Part shown: positions 12,714 to 20,803 of the stretch, piece by piece
How the letters are laid out: each line of letters opens with the position of its first letter
Numbering within the stretch: the first letter of the stretch is position 1
DNA from: Polymorphobacter_B sp038225475
GTDB taxonomy: Bacteria > Pseudomonadota > Alphaproteobacteria > Sphingomonadales > Sphingomonadaceae
Reading direction: 5' to 3'
DNA: 64,000 nucleotides
Assembly: GCA_038225475.1 (NCBI GenBank)
Contig: JBBRRA010000002.1
Span: forward strand, 186,001-250,000
The notes under the pieces: generated by a model
Databases searched by the model: none
Told to the model about the DNA's origin: nothing
The model's input: only the letters and a program-made list of their open reading frames with translations
Position numbers and translations under genes: made by a program

Positions 12714-13148
12714 TTACCCCTCCACCACGTCGAGGCCCATCGACCGGGCCGAGCCCTCGATAGTCCGCATGGCCATGTCGATGCTGTTTGCGTTCAGGTC
12801 GGCCATCTTGGTTTCCGCGATGCCGCGGATCTGTGCCGACGTCACCTTGCCTGCAAACTCGCCCTTGCCGGGCGTCTTGCCGCCGGCCTTGAGCCCGGCG
12901 GCCTGCTTCAGCAGGAACGACGCCGGCGGTGTCTTGGTCAGGAAGGTGAACGAGCGATCAGCAAAGACCGTGATGACGGTCGGGATCGGCGTGCCCTTTT
13001 CGAGGTCGGCCGTCTTGGCGTTGAACGCCTTGCAGAATTCCATGATGTTGACGCCGCGCTGGCCCAGTGCCGGGCCGATCGGCGGGCTTGGCGTGGCCGA
13101 GCCAGCTTTCACCTGCAGCTTAATGTAACCGGTAATCTTCTTTGCCAT
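12714..13148 (-). CDS. rplK: 50S ribosomal protein L11
   Basis: The 144-aa protein binds the GTPase-associated region of 23S rRNA. The N-terminal domain carries KLQVKAGSATPSPPIGPALG and GVNIMEFCKAFNAKT. The C-terminal RNA-binding domain has KTPPASFLLKQAAGLKAGGK and later VTSAQIRGIAETKMADLN. It follows nusG after 63 nt and is almost contiguous with rplA. Confidence 0.97.
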   Translation of the reverse strand: MAKKITGYIKLQVKAGSATPSPPIGPALGQRGVNIMEFCKAFNAKTADLEKGTPIPTVITVFADRSFTFLTKTPPASFLLKQAAGLKAGGKTPGKGEFAGKVTSAQIRGIAETKMADLNANSIDMAMRTIEGSARSMGLDVVEG

Positions 13149-13211
13149 GGCGGCCTCCTAAATGTGGTGCAAACGACCGCGAACGGCCTCCCACAGTCCT
13201 CAGTTAAAAAC

Positions 13212-13754
13212 TTACTTCGGCTTCTCGACCTGCTCGAACGCCAGTTCGACCGGCGTCGCGCGACCGAAAATCGAGACCGAAACCTTGACGCGGCCATGAT
13301 CGAAATCGAGTTCCTCGACAAGGCCGTTGAACGACGCGAAGGGGCCGTCCAAAACCTTGACCTGGTCGCCGATCTCGTAGTTGACCTTGAGCTTCGGCTT
13401 CGCTGCCGACACCAGCTCTTCGGCCTTCGTGTTCAGAATGCGTGCGGCCTCGGCCTCGGTAATCGGCTGCGGCTTATTCTGCTGACCGAGAAACCCGGTC
13501 ACCTTGGGCGTATTCTTGACCAAGTGATAGATGTCGTCGTTCATCGCCAGCTTCGCGAGCACATAGCCCGGGAAGAATTTGCGATCCGACGTCACCTTCT
13601 TGCCGCGGCGCACCTCGGTGATCTTCTCGACCGGCACTTCGACCGATTCGATGAACGCATCAAGGCCCTTGCGCGCCGCCTCGGTGACGATCGCATCGCG
13701 CACCTTGTTCTCGAATCCCGAGTAAGCGTGAATGATGTACCAGCGCGACGACAT
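13212..13754 (-). CDS. nusG: Transcription termination/antitermination factor NusG
   Basis: The 180-aa protein has the NusG N-terminal domain (RWYIIHAYSGFENKVRDAI at the start, then KFFPGYVLAKLAMND near 88-102) and a C-terminal KOW domain (YEIGDQVKVLDGPFASFNG near 126-144). It modulates RNA polymerase pausing and links it to Rho or the ribosome. It lies 12 nt downstream of secE, the usual secE-nusG pair at the head of the ribosomal protein block. Confidence 0.97.
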   Translation of the reverse strand: MSSRWYIIHAYSGFENKVRDAIVTEAARKGLDAFIESVEVPVEKITEVRRGKKVTSDRKFFPGYVLAKLAMNDDIYHLVKNTPKVTGFLGQQNKPQPITEAEAARILNTKAEELVSAAKPKLKVNYEIGDQVKVLDGPFASFNGLVEELDFDHGRVKVSVSIFGRATPVELAFEQVEKPK

Positions 13755-13766
13755 TGCAATCGGATC

Positions 13767-13964
13767 CTAGTTCGCGAGGCTGAGCAGCAGCTTGACCAGC
13801 CGGCCCAGCACCTGATCGACGCCGAGGAAGAACACCGACAGCACCGACGTCATGATCAATACCATGATCGTCATGCCCCCCGTCTCGCGCAGCGTCGGCC
13901 ACGCGATCTTGGCGGTTTCGGCCCGCACCTGGCGGACGAATTCGCTGGGAGATGTCTTCGCCAT
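13767..13964 (-). CDS. secE: Preprotein translocase subunit SecE
   Basis: The 65-aa protein has a short cytoplasmic N-terminus (MAKTSPSEFVRQVRAETAKI), the conserved WPTLRET amphipathic segment, and one transmembrane helix (GGMTIMVLIMTSVLSVFFLG). It is the single-span form found in alphaproteobacteria and stabilises SecY in the inner membrane. I chose the ATG at 13964 because AAGG lies seven bases upstream. An upstream in-frame start at 14003 would add an unrelated Val-rich stretch. It is the first protein gene after three tRNA genes. Confidence 0.95.
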   Translation of the reverse strand: MAKTSPSEFVRQVRAETAKIAWPTLRETGGMTIMVLIMTSVLSVFFLGVDQVLGRLVKLLLSLAN

Positions 13965-14071
13965 CACATGCCTTTTACAAACAACAACAACCAGCCGTAG
14001 CACCCATTACCCGGTGCCCTCGGCTGGTCCGCGAAACCGTGTCCGTACCCTTCGGTTGCCGCCGTCTTAGG

Positions 14072-14147
14072 TGGCAGGAGTGGAGGGGCTCGAACCCCCG
14101 GCCCTCGGTTTTGGAGACCGATGCTCTACCAACTGAGCTACACTCCT
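14072..14147 (-). tRNA. tRNA-Trp (CCA anticodon)
   Basis: The 76-nt gene folds as a cloverleaf with acceptor stem AGGAGTG/CACTCCT, discriminator G and encoded CCA. The anticodon loop CTCCAAA contains CCA. The T-arm region includes GGTTCGAGCCC. It is the tRNA closest to secE. Confidence 0.97.
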
Positions 14148-14202
14148 CCGGGTACCGGGAGCGCGTAGTAGCGTTGGCGAGGCCGCGCGGCAAGGAGAAT
14201 GT

Positions 14203-14276
14203 TGGAGCGGGTAGCGGGGATCGAACCCGCATCACAAGCTTGGAAGGCTAGTGCTCTACCATTGAGCTATACCCGC
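14203..14276 (-). tRNA. tRNA-Gly (TCC anticodon)
   Basis: The 74-nt gene has acceptor stem GCGGGTA/TACCCGC, discriminator T and encoded CCA. The anticodon loop CTTCCAA contains TCC, which reads GGA and GGG. It sits between tRNA-Tyr and tRNA-Trp on the same strand. Confidence 0.97.
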
Positions 14277-14355
14277 GCGCTCGCCACGCTATGCCGGAAC
14301 CTGCAGCCTTCGCCAAGGCTTCGGGCGGATTGCCGACCGAGGCCTTGGCGAAAGC

Positions 14356-14441
14356 TGGTGGAGAGGGTTGGATTTGAACCAACGTAGGGTTGCCCCGGCA
14401 GATTTACAGTCTGCTGCCATTGACCGCTCGGCCACCTCTCC
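14356..14441 (-). tRNA. tRNA-Tyr (GTA anticodon)
   Basis: The 86-nt class II tRNA has a long variable arm. The acceptor stem is GGAGAGG/CCTCTCC with discriminator A and encoded CCA. The anticodon loop CTGTAAA contains GTA. It is the first gene after a TTGACA promoter and probably leads the tRNA-secE transcript. Confidence 0.97.
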
Positions 14442-14464
14442 ACGCTCGCTTGCGCGGAGGCGGG

Positions 14465-14493
14465 TTAGTGGCGAATGCGTCGCGGGGTGTCAA
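14465..14493 (-). promoter_or_regulatory. Predicted sigma-70 promoter for the tRNA-Tyr/Gly/Trp-secE unit
   Basis: On the minus strand a perfect -35 box TTGACA (14493-14488) and a 17-nt spacer lead to CACTAA (14470-14465). The expected transcription start would be about 15-18 nt before the tRNA-Tyr 5' end. A similar TTGACA-17-nt element precedes tRNA-Thr at 26176-26204, which supports the call. The -10 match is weak. Confidence 0.55.
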
Positions 14494-14524
14494 TGCCGCG
14501 TTCGCACTGCTAAGGCGCGACGCC

Positions 14525-15277
14525 ATGGGACGCCGACCACACCCCCGTAATGCTGCCGGGCAAAAAAGCAGCTATCCACGCCTGTATGGCCGCCATGCGG
14601 TGTTCGCCGCGCTCGATAATCCCGAGCGGGTGCACCGCAAGCTGTTCGTCACGCATGACGTAGCCGCCGAGCTGGTGATTCCAAAGGGCCTTGCGGTGCA
14701 ATATGGCGACGCCAGCGACCTTGGCCGGCTGGTGCCCAATGACGCACCGCATCAGGGCGTCGTGCTCGAGGTTGAGCCGCTTGAAAACCCGTGGATCGGC
14801 GACATTTTTGCGCTCGGCGAGGGTAACCGGCGGCCGATCCTGGTGCTCGACCAGGTGACCGATCCGCATAATGTCGGCGCAATCCTGCGCTCGGCGGCCG
14901 CATTCGGTGCTTTGGCGATCGTCACGCAGGACCGTCATGCACCCGCCGAATCGGGAGCCTTGGCGCGCGCTGCGTCGGGGGCGCTGGAGAGCGTGCCGTG
15001 GGCCCGGGTGGTCAATCTGGCGCGCGCGCTCGACGAAATCGGCGAGGCCGGCTTCTGGCGGATCGGGCTCGACGGCAGCGGCCCCGTCACGCTCGAGGTA
15101 GCGCTGTCGGACACCCGCCCGGCGCTGGTGCTCGGCGCCGAGGGCGAAGGCATGCGCGTCAACACGCGCGAGCATTGCGACGTGCTGGCACGGCTGCCGA
15201 TCGCAGCCGCGATGGAGAGCCTCAACGTGTCGAACGCAGCGGCGATCGCGCTGTATGCGGCAGCCCGGCGCGACTAA
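14525..15277 (+). CDS. rlmB: 23S rRNA 2'-O-methyltransferase, SpoU family (RlmB-type)
   Basis: The 250-aa SPOUT methyltransferase starts with a substrate-binding domain (YGRHAVFAALDNPERVHRKL). The knotted catalytic domain follows, with motif 1 DPHNVGAILRSAAAFGA, motif 2 LGAEGEGM and motif 3 LNVSNAAAIALYAA. RlmB methylates G2251 in the peptidyl-transferase P-loop of 23S rRNA. I placed the start at the ATG at 14525. The reading frame is open further upstream but would overlap tRNA-Tyr. It is divergent from the tRNA-secE unit and overlaps the gshA stop by 4 nt. Other SpoU methyltransferases share these motifs, so the target base is inferred. Confidence 0.88.
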   Translation: MGRRPHPRNAAGQKSSYPRLYGRHAVFAALDNPERVHRKLFVTHDVAAELVIPKGLAVQYGDASDLGRLVPNDAPHQGVVLEVEPLENPWIGDIFALGEGNRRPILVLDQVTDPHNVGAILRSAAAFGALAIVTQDRHAPAESGALARAASGALESVPWARVVNLARALDEIGEAGFWRIGLDGSGPVTLEVALSDTRPALVLGAEGEGMRVNTREHCDVLARLPIAAAMESLNVSNAAAIALYAAARRD

Positions 15278-16647
15278 AAGCTTTCCTCCGCATAGACCGC
15301 GCCGACATCGCCGCTCCAGCGTCCGGCAAAGGCCGTCAGCATGCGGTCGGCGTTGGTCAGGCCGCTCGCCGCAATCTCGTGCAGCGGCCCGAGGAAGCCC
15401 TGCTCGCTGTCACCCGCACCGTTGAGCCGGGCGCGCGCCGCCAGCCCCGCATCGGCCACGGCAAGCACCTGCTTCGCCAGATCCTGCAGCGTGCCGCCGT
15501 TCGGGCTGGCCGCGGCAAGCGCAAGGCGCGGCACTTCGGCACGCAGCCGGTCATGGTCGGCGGGCGTCCAATGCTTGCACAGATCCCACGCCGCATTCAG
15601 CGCAGTGTCGTCGTACAGCAGCCCGACCCAGAATGCCGGCAGCGCGCAAATCCGGTCCCAGCGCCCGCCGTCGGCCCCGCGCATTTCGAGATAGGACTTC
15701 ATCCGCACCTCGGGGAATGCCGTCGAGAGATGGTCCTTCCAGTCGGCCACCGTCGGCTTTTCGCCGTGCAGCGGGGCCAGCCGACCGTCGAGAAAGTCGC
15801 GAAAGCTCAGCCCTGCCGCGTCGATATAGGCACCGTCGCGGTAGACGAAGTACATCGGCACATCGAGCGCATAATCGGCATAGCGTTCAAAGCCGAAGCC
15901 GTCCTCGAACACGAACGGCAGCACGCCGGTGCGGTGCGGATCGGTGTCGGTCCAGATGTGGCTGCGGAACGACTTGAAGCCGTTGGGCTTGCCTTCGGTG
16001 AACGGCGAATTGGCGAACAGCGCGGTCGCCAGCGGCTGCAGCGCAAGGCTCACCCGGAACTTCAGCACCATATCGGCTTCCGACGCATAGTCGAGGTTGG
16101 TCTGGATGGTGCAGGTGCGCTTCATCATGTCGAGGCCGAGGCCGCCGACGCGCGGCATGTGGCGGAGCATGATCGCATAGCGCCCCTTGGGCATCACCGG
16201 CAGCTCGTCGCGGCGCTTGTCGGGCCAGAAGCCGAGGCTGAGAAAGCCGAGGCCGAGCTTGTCGCCGATCTCGCGGCATTGCCGGAGGTGCCGGTTCGAT
16301 TCGGCACACGTCTCGTGAATCGAGTCGAGCGGTGCACCCGACAGTTCGAATTGGCCGGCGGGCTCGAGGCTGATTGCGCCGTCGGGGCCCTTCATCGCAA
16401 TGACGTTGCCACCCTCCTCGACCGGCTCCCAGCCAAAGCTCTCCATGCCCTTGAGCAGGTCGCGGATACCGCCGGGCTCGTCATAGCTCGGGGCGCGGTG
16501 GTCGGCAGTGCGATAGACGAATTTCTCGTGCTCGGTACCGATCCGCCAGTCGGCTTTGGGCTTCGAGCCGCTGGCGAACGCATCGATCAACTGCGCGCGA
16601 TTGGTGATTTCGGCGGCATCGCCGAGGCCGGTCTGATGGTTGCTCAT
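15274..16647 (-). CDS. gshA: Glutamate-cysteine ligase
   Basis: The 457-aa protein belongs to the alphaproteobacterial/plant-type glutamate-cysteine ligases. It shows WRIGTEHEKFVY near residue 30, GGNVIAMKGPDGAISLEPAG near 75-95, and MLRHMPRVGGLGLDMMKRTC in the middle. It makes gamma-glutamylcysteine, the first step of glutathione synthesis, using ATP. The start at 16647 (MSNHQTGLGDA) is preferred over an upstream in-frame start with an Arg-rich, non-conserved extension. The glutathione peroxidase-like gene at 26.9 kb is a possible downstream user. Confidence 0.92.
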   Translation of the reverse strand: MSNHQTGLGDAAEITNRAQLIDAFASGSKPKADWRIGTEHEKFVYRTADHRAPSYDEPGGIRDLLKGMESFGWEPVEEGGNVIAMKGPDGAISLEPAGQFELSGAPLDSIHETCAESNRHLRQCREIGDKLGLGFLSLGFWPDKRRDELPVMPKGRYAIMLRHMPRVGGLGLDMMKRTCTIQTNLDYASEADMVLKFRVSLALQPLATALFANSPFTEGKPNGFKSFRSHIWTDTDPHRTGVLPFVFEDGFGFERYADYALDVPMYFVYRDGAYIDAAGLSFRDFLDGRLAPLHGEKPTVADWKDHLSTAFPEVRMKSYLEMRGADGGRWDRICALPAFWVGLLYDDTALNAAWDLCKHWTPADHDRLRAEVPRLALAAASPNGGTLQDLAKQVLAVADAGLAARARLNGAGDSEQGFLGPLHEIAASGLTNADRMLTAFAGRWSGDVGAVYAEESF

Positions 16648-16705
16648 GCTGTCGCCTCTAGCTGCGCGCCGGGGCCAGCGCCAGCGCAATTGAGTACCGC
16701 TCACG

Positions 16706-17965
16706 TCAGTCGATGACCTGCTTGCCCGTCCCCCAGATCAACCACACGCCCGCGCCGACGACGTTGACGCCTGCCGCCACCATGAAGGTCGCGGTATAGC
16801 TCCCCGTCAGGTCGAGCAGCCAGCCCGTCGCAGCGACCCCGACGATGCCCGGAATAGTGCCGAAGCCGTTGGTGATGCCGTACAGCACATCGGCATGGCG
16901 CGGCGCGATGTCGAGGTGGTTGCAGGCAAATCCCGACCATGTCAGCCCGAGAAACCCGAGCGCGATGCACAACGTCGCGAGCGCGCCGCCGGGGGTCACC
17001 GCCTGCGATGCCAACAGCAACGCGCCGCTCGAGCCGAGCAGCCCGAGCGTCTGCATCAGCTTGCGAACGGTCGTCACGCTGGTGCCGCGCGCGATCATCG
17101 CGTCGGCGACGTGCGCGGCAAGGTTGGCGACAACGAACATTGTCAACCACGGGCCGACGGCAAACCATCCCGACTTCGCGATACTGAGGTGCTGGATGTC
17201 CCGAAAATAGCTCGGCAGCCATGTCAGCATCAAATACAACAGCCAGTTCGAACAGAAGTGGTTGACGATCAGCGCCCAGACTGCGGGCTGCGCAAACAGC
17301 GCCCGCCACGGCGTCGGCCCCACCGCATCGCGCACCGTGTCGACGCACCCTTCGAGCACCGCGCGCTCGGCGTCGCCGATCGTCGGATGTGCAGCGGGGC
17401 GAGCATGCACCAGCGCGAACCACGCGACCGCGAACACCAGTCCCGCCGCGCCGAACAGATAGAATACCGCCGGCCAGCCGAACGCGCTCACCACCACCCC
17501 GGCGACCGACAGCCCGAACACGGTGCCGACCGGAATACCGGTCAGGTTGAACGCCACGGCGCGGGTCCGCTCGGCGGGTGGCAACCAGCGGGCAAACAGG
17601 TTCATCGTCGCCGGGAACGTCGCTGCCTCGCCCAGCCCCATGCCGGCGCGGGTGATCAGCAGCGCGGCAAGCGAGATGCCCGCCGCGGTCGGGGTCACCA
17701 GCGTGAACAGCGACCACAGCACCAGCGCGATGCCGAGCACGATGCGCCCGCCATAACGGCTCGACAGCCAGCCGCCGGGCAGCATTGCGAGCAGATAGCC
17801 GACGAAGAACGACGACAGCACCATGCCCTTGGTCGTCCCCGACCAGTGATACTGCTCGGCCATCGGGATGACCGCGACCGAGATGCTGACCCGGTCGATG
17901 TAGCAGACGAAGGTGGCAGCAAAGCACAGCGCCACGAGGATCAGCCGCTTGGGAATAGGCTTCAC
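16706..17965 (-). CDS. MFS transporter, anion:cation symporter type
   Basis: The 419-aa protein has about twelve hydrophobic segments. The N-terminus shows FVCYIDRVSISVAVIPMAEQ and SSFFVGYLLAMLPGGWLSSR, the latter being the MFS loop 2-3 signature. This resembles the ACS family, which takes up hexuronates, galactonate or other organic acid anions. The GTG start at 17965 overlaps the stop of the diheme cytochrome gene (GTGA), so the two are translationally coupled. The substrate is unknown. An organic acid oxidised by a periplasmic enzyme would suit the cytochrome neighbour, but that is inference. Confidence 0.85.
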   Translation of the reverse strand: MKPIPKRLILVALCFAATFVCYIDRVSISVAVIPMAEQYHWSGTTKGMVLSSFFVGYLLAMLPGGWLSSRYGGRIVLGIALVLWSLFTLVTPTAAGISLAALLITRAGMGLGEAATFPATMNLFARWLPPAERTRAVAFNLTGIPVGTVFGLSVAGVVVSAFGWPAVFYLFGAAGLVFAVAWFALVHARPAAHPTIGDAERAVLEGCVDTVRDAVGPTPWRALFAQPAVWALIVNHFCSNWLLYLMLTWLPSYFRDIQHLSIAKSGWFAVGPWLTMFVVANLAAHVADAMIARGTSVTTVRKLMQTLGLLGSSGALLLASQAVTPGGALATLCIALGFLGLTWSGFACNHLDIAPRHADVLYGITNGFGTIPGIVGVAATGWLLDLTGSYTATFMVAAGVNVVGAGVWLIWGTGKQVID

Positions 17966-18888
17966 GGGGTGCGCGACGCCCAGAAGGATGCCACTGCGAT
18001 CATCTGGTGCGTGGTCAGCTGCGCCGCGACCGCCGTCATCGGTGCCGCTTCGGGATCGTGCCGGGCACCCGTCTTGAACGCGGTGAGCTGCCGGAAGATA
18101 TAGCTCGGCGACCGGCCCGCGCCCCACAGCTTCAGCCCCGCGCCGTGGCAAGCCGCGCAGCCGATGCGCCGGGTAATCTGCGCACCCTCGGCAAGCGCAC
18201 CGGGCGGCACAAAGGCTGTGATGCCGACGTCGGGATCGCGTCGTTCGAAGCGCGCAAGGTCATCGGGCGTCTCGACAATCCGTTCGCCGATCGGTTCGCG
18301 CGCACCGGTGGGCACCAGCACGAAGCCGACGGCGACCGGATGCTGGACGGTCGCGGTTTCGACGACCCTGACGTGCGAACGAAAGTGCAGCTTCGAAAAA
18401 TACGCGGCCACTGTATCGATTTCGGCGGGGAGCGCGTCATGCGCGATTTCGGCCATCAGCTTCGACGGTAGATAGTCGGGAGCCGCGCTGGTGCGGCTGG
18501 CGTTGGCGAACGCGGCGACCTGCGCCTTGATGTAACTGGCAGGCAATCCGGCGAGCGAGGCATTTTCGGGACGCCCGCCACCGTTTGCAAGGTGGCAGAA
18601 ACCGCAGGCATGGATGCCCGGTGCCCGGCCGTGCGCCACGGGCGCGGGCATCGGCGGATGGCCCGCCGGACGCCAATCGGAAACCCGGTCCAGATCGTGC
18701 AACTGCGCGTCGGTGAAATGCGCCGACGACCCTGGGACCGATCGCAACACCGTCACATCCCAGCCCCCCGGCGGTGGCGGCGTCCGGCTACCCGGATAGG
18801 CCCATGCGGCAACTTCAGGCGATACCGCGATCGGTGTCGCCGCGCCCGCCAGCACCCAGACGATCAACGCTATCCCAACCTTGCGCAT
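17962..18888 (-). CDS. Secreted diheme cytochrome c
   Basis: The 308-aa protein has a signal peptide (MRKVGIALIVWVLAGAAT) and two c-type heme motifs, CGFCH (C95-H99) and CAACH (C244-H248). Each sits in its own cytochrome domain. It should lie in the periplasm and transfer electrons, probably from a dehydrogenase to the respiratory chain. It is the first gene of a pair with the MFS transporter, joined by a GTGA overlap. I chose the ATG at 18888, which places the positively charged signal sequence at the N-terminus. The electron donor is not encoded nearby. Confidence 0.88.
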   Translation of the reverse strand: MRKVGIALIVWVLAGAATPIAVSPEVAAWAYPGSRTPPPPGGWDVTVLRSVPGSSAHFTDAQLHDLDRVSDWRPAGHPPMPAPVAHGRAPGIHACGFCHLANGGGRPENASLAGLPASYIKAQVAAFANASRTSAAPDYLPSKLMAEIAHDALPAEIDTVAAYFSKLHFRSHVRVVETATVQHPVAVGFVLVPTGAREPIGERIVETPDDLARFERRDPDVGITAFVPPGALAEGAQITRRIGCAACHGAGLKLWGAGRSPSYIFRQLTAFKTGARHDPEAAPMTAVAAQLTTHQMIAVASFWASRTP

Positions 18889-19056
18889 GCCCCCGCCCTC
18901 CATCGGTCACCGTACCGAGCCGCTGCGAGCTATGCAAAGTTGATGAAGTTGACGACACGTCACCCCCCGATGCACCTTCCCGGCAGGTCTGATGGGCCCG
19001 ACGGACGGGCGCATGCGCATTGCGGTTCCGATGATCATTGTCCGCCCCATCGTCAT

Positions 19057-19080
19057 TCCCATATAATTATCCATATGGGA
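19057..19080. repeat. AT-rich inverted repeat upstream of the cytochrome/MFS pair
   Basis: TCCCATAT (19057-19064) and ATATGGGA (19073-19080) form perfect 8-bp arms around an 8-nt AT-rich centre. It lies between the rsmE stop and the cytochrome c start, about 170 nt before the latter. It could be an operator or promoter element for the cytochrome/MFS pair. No -35/-10 pair could be assigned. Confidence 0.4.
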
Positions 19081-19113
19081 TAGTATCGACATGCGGGCTT
19101 GTAGGACAGCGCC

Positions 19114-19866
19114 TTATCCGGCCGCTGCCGCGCCGTCTTCCTGCAGCGCCTGCCATACCGCGAGTGCGGCGACCGCGGCGGTGTCGGCGCGCAGGATGCG
19201 CGGGCCAAGGCTTGCCGCACGCGCGCCGGCGGCAAGAATCGCGCGGCGCTCGTCGGGGGTGAACCCGCCTTCGGGGCCGATCAGGATCGCCGCCGGTGCG
19301 GGTGCGGCACGGACGATGTCGGCAAGCGGGGCACCGCCGGTTTCGTCGGCAAAAATCAGTGCGCGCGCCATCGGCCAGCTGCCGAGCAATGCCGCGAGCG
19401 TCACCGGCTCCGCCAGTTCGGGAAGCGCGGTGCGCTCGCACTGTTCGGCGGCCTCGATCATGTGCGCGCGCAGCCGGTCGAGCTTGAGCCGATCGACCAC
19501 GGTGCGCTGCGTTACCACGGGCAGCACGCGGGCGACGCCCAGCTCGCAGGCTTTTTCGACGACCCAGTCGATGCGGCCACGCTTCAACGGCGCGGCGCAC
19601 AGCCACAGATCGGGAACCGTCTCGCGCGGGCCGAGCAGTGTTTCGACCGTCACCGTGACGCGTTTGCGCGTTGCCTCGACGATCGTCGCGAGCCATTCGC
19701 CGCTGCGGTCATCGAACAGCCGCACCGTGTCGCCGGGTCCCAGCCGCATCACCCCGCCCAGATAGTGCCCCGCCGCCTCGGGCAGCGGCAGCGTCAACCC
19801 AGCGCTTAGCAGGGCATCGACGAACAGCCGCGGCGCGGTTGACAAGCGGGGGTGGGGCAAGGCCAT
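19114..19866 (-). CDS. rsmE: 16S rRNA (uracil1498-N3)-methyltransferase
   Basis: The 250-aa SPOUT enzyme methylates U1498 at the ribosomal P site. It shows the PUA-like N-terminal region (PRLFVDALLSAG, then HYLGGVMRLGPGD) and the knotted C-terminal core. The core contains QRTVVDRLKLDRL, EAAEQCERTALPEL, ILIGPEGGFTPDE and LGPRILRADTAAVAAL, the diagnostic RsmE blocks. The start at 19866 (MALPHPRLS) leaves 31 nt to the divergent ubiA start. An upstream start at 19911 would overlap ubiA. Confidence 0.93.
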   Translation of the reverse strand: MALPHPRLSTAPRLFVDALLSAGLTLPLPEAAGHYLGGVMRLGPGDTVRLFDDRSGEWLATIVEATRKRVTVTVETLLGPRETVPDLWLCAAPLKRGRIDWVVEKACELGVARVLPVVTQRTVVDRLKLDRLRAHMIEAAEQCERTALPELAEPVTLAALLGSWPMARALIFADETGGAPLADIVRAAPAPAAILIGPEGGFTPDERRAILAAGARAASLGPRILRADTAAVAALAVWQALQEDGAAAAG

Positions 19867-19897
19867 GACCGGAGCGCGTATCACAGGGCCTCGCCAC

Positions 19898-20803
19898 ATG
19901 AAAACCGACACCGCAACGCCCGACGCCCGCCCCGGCAGCTGGGTCGAGGCGCTGCCCGACCGCGCCCGGCCCTATGCGCGGCTGGCGCGGCTCGACCGCC
20001 CCGCAGGCAGCTGGCTGCTGTTCTGGCCGTGCGGCTGGGGGCTGGCGCTCGGCGGCGGGCTGGTCGACCATTGGTGGCTGCTGCCGCTGTTCGGCGTGGG
20101 CGCGGTGGCAATGCGCGCGGCGGGCTGCGTCTATAACGACATCGTCGACCGCGACCTCGACGCGCAGGTGGCGCGGACGCGCGATCGTCCGGTCGCAAGC
20201 GGCCGCGTTTCGGTGCGCGCAGCATGGGTCTGGCTGATCGTGCTAGCACTGTGTGCGCTGCCGGTGCTGCTGGCGTTGCCGCCCGATGCAGCGGTGGTCG
20301 CAGTGGCGAGCCTTGCGCTCGTCGCGGCCTATCCGTTCATGAAGCGCGTGACATGGTGGCCGCAGGCGTGGCTTGGGCTGACGTTCAACTGGGGGGCGCT
20401 GGTCGGCTGGCTCGCAGTCGCGTCGCCGTCATGGACGATGGCGCTGCTGTATGCGGCGGGGGTGTTCTGGACGCTCGGCTACGACACCATCTATGCGCTG
20501 CAGGATATCGAGGACGACGCGCTGGCGGGTATCAAGTCGAGCGCGCGGGCGCTAGGCAGCGACGCGCGCTTGGGCGTAATGATATTCTATGTCTTGATGC
20601 TGATCCTGCTCGCGACCGCGCTATGGCGCGCGCATGCCGACCCGGTTGGGCTGCTCGCGCTGCTGCCCGTTGCGGGCCAACTGGCGTGGCAGGTGGCAAG
20701 CCTGCGCGACCACGACCCCGTGCGCGCGCTCCGACTGTTCAAAAGCAACATCGTTGCAGGTGCGCTGGTGTTTGCCGCGCTGGCGGCGGTGGGGCTGGCC
20801 TAA
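19898..20803 (+). CDS. ubiA: 4-hydroxybenzoate polyprenyltransferase
   Basis: The 301-aa integral membrane protein of the UbiA family carries both aspartate-rich motifs: NDIVDRDLD near residue 80, and DIEDDALAGIKS near residue 200, which bind the prenyl diphosphate through Mg. It attaches the polyprenyl tail to 4-hydroxybenzoate in ubiquinone synthesis at the inner membrane. The start MKTDTATPDARPG at 19898 leaves a short spacer to rsmE. The 3' end overlaps the convergent aldehyde dehydrogenase gene by 4 nt. Confidence 0.93.
   Translation: MKTDTATPDARPGSWVEALPDRARPYARLARLDRPAGSWLLFWPCGWGLALGGGLVDHWWLLPLFGVGAVAMRAAGCVYNDIVDRDLDAQVARTRDRPVASGRVSVRAAWVWLIVLALCALPVLLALPPDAAVVAVASLALVAAYPFMKRVTWWPQAWLGLTFNWGALVGWLAVASPSWTMALLYAAGVFWTLGYDTIYALQDIEDDALAGIKSSARALGSDARLGVMIFYVLMLILLATALWRAHADPVGLLALLPVAGQLAWQVASLRDHDPVRALRLFKSNIVAGALVFAALAAVGLA

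Noticed and set aside
14390..14524. Longer N-terminus for rlmB
   Set aside because: It would overlap tRNA-Tyr and is not conserved. The ATG at 14525 gives the normal family start.
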